DNA from: Pistricoccus aurantiacus
GTDB taxonomy: Bacteria > Pseudomonadota > Gammaproteobacteria > Pseudomonadales > Halomonadaceae
Assembly (NCBI RefSeq): GCF_042682565.1
Contig: NZ_JBHUIC010000027.1
Reading direction: 5' to 3' (one strand)
DNA length: 41,820 nucleotides
Shown here: piece after piece, positions 1 to 7,842 of the stretch
Layout: the number at the start of each line of letters is the position of its first letter
Numbering within the stretch: the stretch's first letter is position 1
Notes under the pieces: model-generated
Told to the model about the DNA's origin: nothing
What the model saw: only the letters and a program-made list of their open reading frames with translations
Databases searched by the model: none
Translations under genes and position numbers: made by a program

Positions 1-85
1 GGGTTTCGACGAAGGCTTCCGAGGGCGTCATCTTCTGCACGCCTTCCACGACCTGACGGGTATCTTTTCTGTCCTGGGTGCTCAT
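1..85 (-). CDS. xsc: N-terminal fragment, probable sulfoacetaldehyde acetyltransferase (Xsc)
   Basis: Only the first 28 codons are inside the window; the gene continues past the left edge. The start ATG is at 85 and is preceded by a good ribosome binding site (GGAGGA). The peptide contains KMTPSEAFVET, which I recognise as the usual beginning of Xsc, a thiamine-diphosphate enzyme that turns sulfoacetaldehyde plus phosphate into acetyl phosphate and sulfite. Other members of the acetolactate-synthase superfamily also begin with a similar short helix, so the call rests on one short motif. The gene diverges from an IclR-type regulator, which fits a substrate-induced sulfonate-degradation locus, but the rest of the pathway cannot be seen. 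Confidence 0.55.
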   Translation of the reverse strand, partial: MSTQDRKDTRQVVEGVQKMTPSEAFVET

Positions 86-126
86 GGGGTTCCTCCGAGC
101 AGAACGCTTATATTTGGGATATTTCA

Positions 127-141
127 TTCCGTTTTCCGGAA
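127..141. promoter_or_regulatory. Candidate IclR operator, inverted repeat
   Basis: TTCCG-N5-CGGAA is a perfect inverted repeat with 5-bp arms. It lies in the AT-rich divergent region between the xsc-like gene and the iclR-type gene. IclR-family regulators usually bind short palindromes of this size between themselves and their target. No other palindrome of this quality was seen in the interval. Binding is an inference. Confidence 0.35.
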
Positions 142-284
142 CTTGATCGAACTGTAGGCATAGTTCTCCTTGGAGTCAATGTAATATTTCAAAAAATGAT
201 ACAGTTTTAACCAATTACAGGGATTGCTATATTGTCTATCCGAACACAGTTGTCATGCACCGGTCCCAACCAAGAGAATCCAGT

Positions 285-1085
285 ATGAAAAACGACGTGG
301 CCAGACTCGACGGCGACACGCCCACGATGCGGCTTCTGTCGCTGCTGGAGCTGATCGCCGAGAAGGATCAGTTCTTCACCTTGCAGGGGCTGGTGGAGGA
401 AACCGGCCTGCCCAAGCCCACCCTGCATCGCATGCTGCAACAGCTCGAAGCCGCCGGCATGCTGCAGCGGGACGGTGACAATCGTCAGTATGGCACCGGC
501 ATAAGACTGAGGCGCCTGGCGGAAAACCTGCTGCTCAACAACACGGTGCACGGGGCGCGCCACGGGGTTCTCAGCCAGCTGGTGGACGAGATCGGGGAGA
601 GCTGCAACATCACCGCGCTCTCCGGTAACGAGGTGCTCTATCTGGACCGGGTCGAGACCACCGCGCCGCTGCGTTTCTATCTGCATCCTGGCTCCCGGGT
701 GCCGGTACACTGCTCCGCCAGCGGCAAGCTGTTCATGGCGCAGATGGGCCCTTCCCAGCGCAAACGCCTGCTGGCTCATGGCACTCTCGAGCGTTTCACC
801 CCGAAAACCCTGACAAACGTGGATGATCTGGAGAAGGAAATCGAGTGTGTGCGCCGGAACGGCTATGCCTTCGACGACGAAGAGTTTCTGCCGGGCCTTC
901 TATGTATCGCCGTACTGGTGCCCAGTCCTCGCGGGCGCTCCAATCTTGGCATCGCCGTACAGGCCCCCAGCATGCGTTTGACCAAGGACAAGGCCCTGAC
1001 CTTCCTGCCGGCCCTGGAGCGCGCTGCGAGCGCGATCGCCGCCATCGATCAGGATGCCGACTCGGACAACCATCGGTCGGCTTGA
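285..1085 (+). CDS. IclR-family transcriptional regulator
   Basis: The protein has an N-terminal winged helix-turn-helix (about residues 15-75, with GLPKPTLHRMLQQLE as the recognition region) followed by the IclR effector-binding domain (HCSASGKLF, then FDDEEFLPGLLCIAVLV). Length of 266 residues is normal for the family. ATG 285 was preferred over the in-frame ATG 255 because AAGAGA sits about 9 nt before it and the protein then begins shortly before the HTH. The gene is divergent from the xsc-like gene, with a candidate operator between them, so it probably controls sulfonate or sulfoacetaldehyde metabolism. The effector cannot be told from sequence. Confidence 0.9.
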   Translation: MKNDVARLDGDTPTMRLLSLLELIAEKDQFFTLQGLVEETGLPKPTLHRMLQQLEAAGMLQRDGDNRQYGTGIRLRRLAENLLLNNTVHGARHGVLSQLVDEIGESCNITALSGNEVLYLDRVETTAPLRFYLHPGSRVPVHCSASGKLFMAQMGPSQRKRLLAHGTLERFTPKTLTNVDDLEKEIECVRRNGYAFDDEEFLPGLLCIAVLVPSPRGRSNLGIAVQAPSMRLTKDKALTFLPALERAASAIAAIDQDADSDNHRSA

Positions 1086-1218
1086 GCCGTGTCGATTACG
1101 CAAGCTCCCGGTGTCAATGGTTATCCAGCATCTGGTGACCTCCATTGTTCAAACCGCTCACTACGAGATGATCTGGAATGGAACGATTGTTGGGATTAGC
1201 CGTATCTCCAAGCCGTGA

Positions 1219-1232
1219 CGAGCGTTCGCTCG
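1219..1232. terminator. Small hairpin after the iclR-type gene
   Basis: CGAGCG and CGCTCG form a perfect 6-bp stem with a 2-nt loop in the 234-bp convergent interval between the IclR and LysR genes. There is no T-tract on either strand, so it is at best a weak or Rho-assisted terminator. Nothing else was recognised in 1086-1319. Confidence 0.25.
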
Positions 1233-1319
1233 GCGATAGATCCGAAAGTATCGAAAAGATAACGCCAGCAGAGAGATGTTCTGATCAAGTTGTAGCGGAA
1301 TACTCTTCGAGCGCAGTAC

Positions 1320-2216
1320 CTATCTGTCGCACTTTAGTAGTTCCTTAACCACTTCAACAAACCGAGCTACTGCCTGGTTGACGCTACTCGATGACCAGGC
1401 CATCTCCGTGACCAGTTCCGTGCCGCTGTCGGCAAGCGGCCGTATGGCGATACCCGGCCGATCGTAATTGAGATGACAGTCCGGGTAGAGGGTGACGCCC
1501 ATCCGTGCGGCTACCAGGCCGAAAATGCTGTCGCTGTTCGGTGCCTCGCGCGCGATCCTGGGCACGAAGCCTGCTTGCAGACACAGGGCTTGAATCTGCG
1601 GCACCATGTGTCGCCACTGATGCATTTCACCCAGTACAAACGGCTCATCGGACAATGCTTGTATCGGCACCGCTTTCAAAGCGGCGAGCCGATGATTATC
1701 AGGCAATATCGCAACAAAAGGCGTTTGGTGCACGCGGCAGTGCTGCAGGTCTTTTCCGCTCACCGGCCCCGTCAAGAAACCCAGATCCAGGCGTTCGCTG
1801 GCGAGATCCTCCAGCTGTTCGTGAGAGTTGCGTCGAATCAAATCGATATTCACCTCGGGCAAGGCCTCATGAAAAGCCGCCAGGATCGTCGGTAAGCGAC
1901 CATTGATGGCGAAATCGGTGTAGCCGATCACCAGCTGTCCCGTTTCCCCCAGGTGCGCCTTGACGGCCCGCCGTTCGGCGCGCTCCATGGCCCGCTGAGC
2001 AACACGACACTCTTCCAGAAACAGGCTTCCAGCGGTAGTCAAGGCGACATGCCGACGACTGCGCTGCAGCAACACCACTCCCAATTGCTCTTCGAGTTGC
2101 CGTATTGCCCGGCTGAGCACCGGCTGCGCAACATGCAGGCGTTCCCCGGCCCGGCGAAAATGTAGTTCCTCCACCACCGCGATGAAATAACGAATGTACG
2201 GTTGCAAGTGCTTCAT
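1320..2216 (-). CDS. LysR-family transcriptional regulator
   Basis: A typical LTTR of about 298 residues. The N-terminal HTH is clear (FRRAGERLHVAQPVLSRAIR, about residues 21-40, then LEEQLGVVLLQR). A periplasmic-binding-protein-like effector domain follows, with DLGFLTGP and the C-terminal GVTLYPDC region. ATG 2216 is chosen; a GTG codon directly upstream (2219) is possible. AGGG lies about 8 nt before the start. It is divergent from the amidohydrolase operon, which is the usual LTTR arrangement, so it most likely activates that operon in response to the substrate or a breakdown product. Confidence 0.9.
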   Translation of the reverse strand: MKHLQPYIRYFIAVVEELHFRRAGERLHVAQPVLSRAIRQLEEQLGVVLLQRSRRHVALTTAGSLFLEECRVAQRAMERAERRAVKAHLGETGQLVIGYTDFAINGRLPTILAAFHEALPEVNIDLIRRNSHEQLEDLASERLDLGFLTGPVSGKDLQHCRVHQTPFVAILPDNHRLAALKAVPIQALSDEPFVLGEMHQWRHMVPQIQALCLQAGFVPRIAREAPNSDSIFGLVAARMGVTLYPDCHLNYDRPGIAIRPLADSGTELVTEMAWSSSSVNQAVARFVEVVKELLKCDR

Positions 2217-2295
2217 CACTGATACCCTGTAAGCATCAAAGAATGCAATATTGATATTATACGGATCATAGTGGCTTCACTACCTTGATGAGAGA

Positions 2296-2314
2296 CGCGG
2301 CTTTCTTTGCCGCG
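2296..2314 (+). promoter_or_regulatory. Leader hairpin upstream of the M20 hydrolase
   Basis: CGCGGC and GCCGCG form a 6-bp stem around a pyrimidine loop in the 136-bp divergent interval between the LysR gene and the hydrolase. AATATTGATATT near 2250 is an AT-rich near-palindrome of the kind LysR proteins bind. Neither site can be assigned with certainty. Confidence 0.25.
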
Positions 2315-2352
2315 CCTTCGGTGACATCAAAACAATCGACAAGAGAAGCCCT

Positions 2353-3585
2353 ATGACCGAAGAACTTAGAATCAACCAGGACCGTCTTTGGCGTCGACTG
2401 ATGCGCATGGCGGAAATCGGCGCCACACCCGCAGGCGGCAGCTGCCGGGTCGCGCTCACCGAAGAGGATCGTCAAGGCCGCGACCTGTTCATCGAGTGGT
2501 GCCGCACGCTTGGCTGCGAGATTCGCATCGACCGCATGGGCAATATCTTCGCGCAGCGCCCTGGTATCGACCCAGAGCGCCTGCCGATCGCCTGCGGCAG
2601 CCATCTCGATACCCAGCCCCATGGCGGAAAATTCGACGGCGTCTACGGCGTGTTGGCGGGGGTGGAAATTTTCGAGACGCTGAACGATCAAGGTATCGAA
2701 ACCGCCGCGCCGCTGGAAATCTGTGTCTGGACCAACGAAGAAGGGTCCCGTTTTGCCCCACCGATGATTTCTTCGGGGGTGTTTGGCGGTACCTATGACC
2801 TTGATTATGGGCTAAGCAGAGAGGATGCCGATGGCATCACCCTCGGTGAAGCGTTGGAAGGCATCGGTTATGCGGGAGCGCTTCCCTGTGGCGACCATCG
2901 GCTCGGCGCCTTTCTCGAAGCGCATATCGAGCAAGGTCCGATCCTGGAGCGTCAGGCAGAGACCATTGGTGTGGTTATCGGTGTGCAAGGCTCCCGCTGG
3001 TATCGAGTGACATTCCACGGCCAGGACGCGCATACAGGGTCCACCCCCATGGCGGGTCGACGCGATGCCCTGGTAAGTGCCGCTCATACCATCGGTGCGG
3101 TCAGAAAGATCGCGGAGCAACAGGCACCGTCCGCGGTCGCGACCGTAGGACGTATCGACTGCTTACCCAACTCTCACAACACGATCCCCGGTGAGGTAGC
3201 GCTCACCGTCGATATGCGCCATGCCACCGTCGACACGCTCGATATCATGGAAACCCAGCTCCACGAAGCCGTCAACGCGGCGGCGCACCGGGAAGGCACG
3301 GAAGCCGAGATACAGCGGATAATGGCCACGCCCCCTGTTCACTTCGATGCGCGCTGTATCGAGGCCGTCGCCGAGGCGGCCCGCGAGTTGGGCTATTCTC
3401 ATCGACACATGCTTTCCGGTGCGGGTCACGATGCCTGCCATGTGGCGCGAGTAGCACCCACCAGCATGATTTTTGTTCCCTGTGCAGGAGGCCTCAGTCA
3501 CAACGAGGCGGAAAGTGCCACTCCCGAGGATCTTGCCGCCGGCGCCAATGTGCTGCTCAAGGCAATGCTCAAACTCGCACGCTAA
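2353..3585 (+). CDS. M20-family Zn-dependent amidohydrolase (N-carbamoyl-amino-acid / ureido-acid hydrolase type)
   Basis: 410 residues, the normal length for the AllC/HyuC/ureidopropionase group, which removes the carbamoyl group from N-carbamoyl amino acids or ureido acids to release CO2 and ammonia. The metal and catalytic residues are in place: H84 and D95 (GSHLDTQPHGGKFDG), E129-E130 (NEEGSRFAP), H191 (EAHIEQGP) and H383 (GLSHNEAE). A lid/dimerisation domain lies roughly at 215-325. It is the first gene of an operon with a Na+ symporter, a second amidohydrolase and a metal chaperone, pointing to use of a carbamoylated or cyclic-amide nitrogen source such as a hydantoin, ureide or pyrimidine product. 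Exact substrate cannot be assigned; allantoate amidohydrolase is an alternative. Confidence 0.88.
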   Translation: MTEELRINQDRLWRRLMRMAEIGATPAGGSCRVALTEEDRQGRDLFIEWCRTLGCEIRIDRMGNIFAQRPGIDPERLPIACGSHLDTQPHGGKFDGVYGVLAGVEIFETLNDQGIETAAPLEICVWTNEEGSRFAPPMISSGVFGGTYDLDYGLSREDADGITLGEALEGIGYAGALPCGDHRLGAFLEAHIEQGPILERQAETIGVVIGVQGSRWYRVTFHGQDAHTGSTPMAGRRDALVSAAHTIGAVRKIAEQQAPSAVATVGRIDCLPNSHNTIPGEVALTVDMRHATVDTLDIMETQLHEAVNAAAHREGTEAEIQRIMATPPVHFDARCIEAVAEAARELGYSHRHMLSGAGHDACHVARVAPTSMIFVPCAGGLSHNEAESATPEDLAAGANVLLKAMLKLAR

Positions 3586-3707
3586 TGAACCTCTCAGCTA
3601 CTCGCGGAGGCAGCCCTCGACGATAACCGACTTTCAATACATCAAAACAATCACGCACCCTATACCAGCAACTATTTCAACGATAATTTCAAAGTGGAGA
3701 TTCTCTT

Positions 3708-5171
3708 ATGCCCTGGTATTTGACGTACACCCTCGTGTATTTCACCTTCATGTTCGCCATTGGCATCTACTACTTCACCAAGGTGAAGACCTCGGACGCC
3801 TATCTGATTGCCGGCTGGAACATGGGATTCTGGAACATCACCGGCACCATCATCAGCACCAATGCCGGAGCGGCGGTATTCATCGGCTGGGTCGGCATGG
3901 GCTTCACCATGGGCCTATCCGGCTATTTCAAGTTCGCCTTGCCGGCCATGTTCTTCAGCATCCTGCTCATCCTGTTTTTCAGCAAGCCATTAAGAAGACA
4001 GCGTCTTTATACTCTGGCGGATCTTTTCAGCGAGCGTTTTGGATCGAAAGCGGGCATCTTGCCCTCGATCTTCTCTGCCTTCGTCTATTCCGTGCCGACC
4101 ACGGCACTGCAGATCGTCGGCATGAGCACCATCTTCAATATCGTCTTTGATATTCCCATCAATTACGGCATTACCCTTTCCTTCGCGCTTGTCCTGGGCT
4201 TCACCATCCTCGGTGGACTTGTGGCAACTATCGTCACCGACGCGCTGCAAAGTGTCATCGTCATCATTGGTATCGTCGTGTTAGCGGTTTCCGCGGTGAT
4301 GTATGGCGGCGGTTTCGAACAGATCATCGAGAGCACGCCAGCGGCTTATCTGAGCCCGCTAGGCCCGGAGGGCCTGGGGGATGTGTTGATTTTCGCCTTC
4401 ACTGTCGGCCCCTTCTACCTGGTATGGCAATCCACCTGGCAGCGCATCTTTGCCTCGCGTACCGAGGATGTCGCAATCAAGGCGGGTCTGACCGGCTCGG
4501 GCATTTTCCTGGTGATGGCCATTCTGCCCTATATGATCGGCGTGATCGCACGTCAGTTCGTGCCGCTGGATACGCGTCCGGATCTGATATTTTCCTATGT
4601 GACCGTGGAGCTGTTGCATCCCGCCATCGGTGGCATCGTCCTTGTGGGGCTGCTGTCGGCACTGATGACCGGGGCAGATTCCTTCATTCTGCAAGGTAGC
4701 TCCAATCTCGCTCAGGATTTTTACCATCGGCTGATCAACCCCACCGCAAGCGAATCCCAGAAGATGTTCGCCGCTCGGCTCAGCGTGGTGCTGATCTCAC
4801 TGCTCGCGGTTCTGGTGGCCTTTCTGATGACGGACATCATCGGCATGTATCAGTGGGCCCTGCGTATCACCACCACCACGCTGGTCATTCCCTTCTTGGC
4901 AGTGATGTTCTGGCGTCGCGCTACCGGCACCGCCTGCTTGCTGAGCATGAGCCTGGCCGCTGCTGTCACCCTTGTCTGGCCGGTCTTCGGCACCGGTATC
5001 GATCCGGTTTTCCCGGGAATCCTGGTCTCATTGGCATTGCTCGTCGGCGTGAGCCTTGTCACTGATCACGCTCCGGACGAAAGCGTCAAGGCGGTTTACT
5101 GGGAGGATCTGCCCACGGCCCATTCGCGCCTGCACCCTGGCGACAAGCCTGCCGAGCCAATCAATCCCTGA
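3708..5171 (+). CDS. Sodium:solute symporter (SSS family)
   Basis: A 487-residue polytopic membrane protein with about 12-13 hydrophobic helices, typical of the SSS/SLC5 family that couples Na+ entry to uptake of an organic solute. Family-like segments include the broken first core helix GTIISTNAGAAVFIGWVG and GLLSALMTGADSFILQGSSN, a region where the second Na+ site lies. GGAG precedes the start by about 10 nt. The gene lies 122 bp after the hydrolase, and the two leaders share a 14-bp identical stretch. Its substrate is probably the compound that the two flanking amidohydrolases degrade; the sequence alone does not name it. Confidence 0.9.
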   Translation: MPWYLTYTLVYFTFMFAIGIYYFTKVKTSDAYLIAGWNMGFWNITGTIISTNAGAAVFIGWVGMGFTMGLSGYFKFALPAMFFSILLILFFSKPLRRQRLYTLADLFSERFGSKAGILPSIFSAFVYSVPTTALQIVGMSTIFNIVFDIPINYGITLSFALVLGFTILGGLVATIVTDALQSVIVIIGIVVLAVSAVMYGGGFEQIIESTPAAYLSPLGPEGLGDVLIFAFTVGPFYLVWQSTWQRIFASRTEDVAIKAGLTGSGIFLVMAILPYMIGVIARQFVPLDTRPDLIFSYVTVELLHPAIGGIVLVGLLSALMTGADSFILQGSSNLAQDFYHRLINPTASESQKMFAARLSVVLISLLAVLVAFLMTDIIGMYQWALRITTTTLVIPFLAVMFWRRATGTACLLSMSLAAAVTLVWPVFGTGIDPVFPGILVSLALLVGVSLVTDHAPDESVKAVYWEDLPTAHSRLHPGDKPAEPINP

Positions 5172-5193
5172 ATCAGCGAAAGCGAGCATAACC

Positions 5194-6819
5194 ATGACGA
5201 CGATCTATTCCGCCAAACGCATCATCACCATGAACCCCTCCCAGCCGGAGGCCACTCACATCGCCGTGCGTGACGGACGCATCCTGGCCGTGGGCACCCA
5301 GGAGTCCATGCAGGATTTTCAGGATGCCAGCTACGATTCACGGTTTGAAAACGACACTCTCATGCCGGGGTTTGTCGAAGGACATAGCCATGCGCTGGAA
5401 GGCGCCTTGTGGAATTACGGTTATCTGGGATATTTCGGACGCACCGATGCGGATGGGCGCCACTGGGAAGGCTTGCGCAGCATCGAGGCGATGCAGCAAC
5501 GGTTGAAGGAGTATGCCGCTACGGTGGATGAGACATCGCCAGTCATCGCATGGGGCTTCGATCCGGTGTACTTCCCCGGTGAACGACTGGATCGTCATGC
5601 ACTGGATATTGCGGTCAGCGAGCGGCCGGTGGTGATGTTTCATGCCAACCTTCACGTCCTGACGGTGAATACTGCCATGCTCCAGTTGGCTGGCATCGAT
5701 CAAGTCGAGGGCATCGAGGGCATTCGCTTGGGCGATGATGGCAAACCCGACGGCGAACTGCAGGAAATGGCCGCCATGCATGTGGTGTTCGACGCCTTGG
5801 GGTTTAGTGTTTTCGATCTGGTGGCCTCTACCGAAACCTTGAAACGCTACGCGCGTATCGCGCGGCGCAGCGGCGTGACCACCATTACCGATCTCTACAA
5901 TCCCTTGACCGACGAAGGGGTGAGAGCCCTGGAAGCGGTCACTGCCGACGACCGCTATCCGGTACGAATGGTACCGGCCATGGCGGCCCTGAACTGGTCG
6001 CCGGAAGAGGGTATGGCAAGACTGCGCGACTGTCAGCACCGGGGCAACGACAAGCTCTATTTCGGTCCGGTCAAGCTGATGACCGACGGTTCGATCCAGG
6101 GCTACACCGCGCGACTTAAGTGGCCCTATTATCATGATGGCAGTCCCAACGGTATCTGGAACGCCCCGCCGCAACAGCTGAAGGACATCGTCCACCACTA
6201 CCATCAAGCCGGCATTCAGTTGCATATTCACTGCAACGGTGACGAGTCCGTGGAGCTGATGCTCGACGCTATCGAAGAAGCACAGGAGCTCTGGCCACGA
6301 TTCGACCACCGCCACACCTTGCAGCACTGCCAGATCATGGATCATGCCCAGTTGCGCCGCGCCGCTCGGCTTGGTGTGTGCTTGAATATCTTCGCCAATC
6401 ACCTGTATTACTGGGGCGATATTCACCGGACTCGAACCCTGGGCTTCGAGCGCTGCCAGCGTCTGGAGCCCTTGGCTTCCACCCGGCGCTTGAATATTCC
6501 GCTGGCCATTCATAGCGATGCCCCGGTCACGCCGCTCGGGCCACTCTTTACCGCCTGGTGTGCGGTGATGCGCCGTAGCGCCTCTGGCATTCAGCTCGGC
6601 GAGCAGGAAAAGCTCACCGTCCCGCAGGCCCTGGAGGCGATCACCCTCGGCGCCGCCTATACGCTGCGGCTGGATCATCTGGTTGGCAGCCTGGAGATCG
6701 GCAAGTTCGCCGATATCACCGTTCTTGAGGAAGATCCGCTGACCTGTGAGCCGGACCGACTCAAGGATATCCGCGTAAAGGCCACAGTCCTGGGAGGCGA
6801 GGTACATGACGACGACTGA
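5194..6819 (+). CDS. Metal-dependent amidohydrolase, YtcJ-like (amidohydrolase family 3)
   Basis: 541 residues when begun at ATG 5194, directly after the symporter stop. A longer in-frame reading from 5056 would run through the symporter C-terminus and is rejected. The N-terminus is the small beta domain (VRDGRILAVGTQ), then the first metal ligands H64 and H66 (VEGHSHALEG). The lysine region VKLMTDGSIQGYTARL, LHIHCNGDESVE, RHTLQHCQIMD and the catalytic aspartate in AIHSDAPVTPLGP follow. This is the YtcJ/exoenzyme-regulatory-protein type, which hydrolyses amide or cyclic-amide bonds of largely unknown substrates. Its 3' end overlaps the COG0523 GTPase by 14 nt, suggesting translational coupling and a need for metal loading. 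Confidence 0.88.
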   Translation: MTTIYSAKRIITMNPSQPEATHIAVRDGRILAVGTQESMQDFQDASYDSRFENDTLMPGFVEGHSHALEGALWNYGYLGYFGRTDADGRHWEGLRSIEAMQQRLKEYAATVDETSPVIAWGFDPVYFPGERLDRHALDIAVSERPVVMFHANLHVLTVNTAMLQLAGIDQVEGIEGIRLGDDGKPDGELQEMAAMHVVFDALGFSVFDLVASTETLKRYARIARRSGVTTITDLYNPLTDEGVRALEAVTADDRYPVRMVPAMAALNWSPEEGMARLRDCQHRGNDKLYFGPVKLMTDGSIQGYTARLKWPYYHDGSPNGIWNAPPQQLKDIVHHYHQAGIQLHIHCNGDESVELMLDAIEEAQELWPRFDHRHTLQHCQIMDHAQLRRAARLGVCLNIFANHLYYWGDIHRTRTLGFERCQRLEPLASTRRLNIPLAIHSDAPVTPLGPLFTAWCAVMRRSASGIQLGEQEKLTVPQALEAITLGAAYTLRLDHLVGSLEIGKFADITVLEEDPLTCEPDRLKDIRVKATVLGGEVHDDD

Positions 6820-7729
6820 GTACGCGCCGATTCCCGTGACTGTGATCGGTGGCTTTCTCGGCACGGGCAAGACTACTTATCTCAACCGCCTGATCCAAGG
6901 CGGTTTGCCCCCGGACGCCCTGATCATCGTCAACGATTTCGGCGACATCAATATCGACGCGGCTCTGATTGATTATCAGGATGACAACGTCATGCAGCTC
7001 AGCAACGGCTGTATCTGCTGCACCTTGGGCGGCACCCTGGCGGAACAGCTCGCTCAGGCGCTGCGTATCCGTGCTGCCCCCGGAGCAATACTGATCGAGG
7101 CAAGCGGCGTGGCGGACCCGGCGCGTATCGCCGATATCGCCCGCCTCTCTCGCCGACTACGCCTGGCCGAAGTGGTATGTCTCATCGACGGCTCCCAAGC
7201 ACGGCGGCACGCGACGGACCCGCTGGTGGGCGATGCCTGGCGCGCTCAGGTTCTGGCGGCGGATACTCTACAGGTCAACCGCCTGGCTCCCGGCGACAAG
7301 CACGAATTCGAGCAGTGGCTAAGCGACTTCAATCCCCGCGCCCGCATCGTATGCGAGGCAGAAGAAGCGCCTGTCGATATTCCTGTTCAGCCGTCCCTAT
7401 CTCCTCGCCCGGCAAGCCCTGCGTCTAATCGCACCGTGTCTCATGGCCATTGGCATACCTTTAGCCTCTCCGGCCAAGGAAGGGTCGACAGGGCACGGCT
7501 CGCAGCGTTAATCGAGGCGTATCAGGACGTACTCTTTCGGGCCAAGGGCTTCATGCTCGCCGCGGGCACGGACGACATCGAGCTGTTGCAGTTCAGCGGC
7601 GGTCGGCTGCATTGGCAACCCGCGCTGCGCCCGCCCAGGGAAACCCGGCTCGTCTTCATCGGTATCGCCGGAGAGCGGTTCAGCGCTTTCGAACAGGCCG
7701 TGAAGGCTTTGTTGAAGAGTTCCCCATAG
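6806..7729 (+). CDS. CobW/COG0523-family GTPase, probable metallochaperone
   Basis: 307 residues. Walker A GFLGTGKTT (residues 16-24), the metal-binding CxCC motif GCICC (68-72), the switch region IEASGVADP (about 97) and a C-terminal CobW domain (residues about 210-305, with a short His-rich entry SHGHWHTF). The usual base-recognition NKxD is altered to NRLAPGD. COG0523 proteins bind Zn, Co or Fe and GTP and deliver metal to client enzymes. The start codon lies inside the end of the amidohydrolase gene, so that enzyme is the natural client; this is inference from position. It could alternatively serve the M20 hydrolase. Confidence 0.9.
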   Translation: MTTTEYAPIPVTVIGGFLGTGKTTYLNRLIQGGLPPDALIIVNDFGDINIDAALIDYQDDNVMQLSNGCICCTLGGTLAEQLAQALRIRAAPGAILIEASGVADPARIADIARLSRRLRLAEVVCLIDGSQARRHATDPLVGDAWRAQVLAADTLQVNRLAPGDKHEFEQWLSDFNPRARIVCEAEEAPVDIPVQPSLSPRPASPASNRTVSHGHWHTFSLSGQGRVDRARLAALIEAYQDVLFRAKGFMLAAGTDDIELLQFSGGRLHWQPALRPPRETRLVFIGIAGERFSAFEQAVKALLKSSP

Positions 7730-7842
7730 CCGGCCAGCTTAAAAAGATAGCTTCTGCAATGAAGTCGTCAGAGTGCTGCACTTGACCCGATGAAACGAAC
7801 CTGAAATTGGTCAAGATTCGACTGCTTGATAATTTTCGAGGG

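Noticed and set aside
5056..5193. Upstream in-frame extension of the amidohydrolase
   Set aside because: It lies fully within the symporter coding region, and ATG 5194 starts exactly at the family's first strand.
5338..6870. Long minus-strand open frame (510 codons) opposite the YtcJ-like amidohydrolase
   Set aside because: It mirrors the codons of a well conserved enzyme, has no recognisable domain and no ribosome binding site; it is a by-product of GC-rich codon use.
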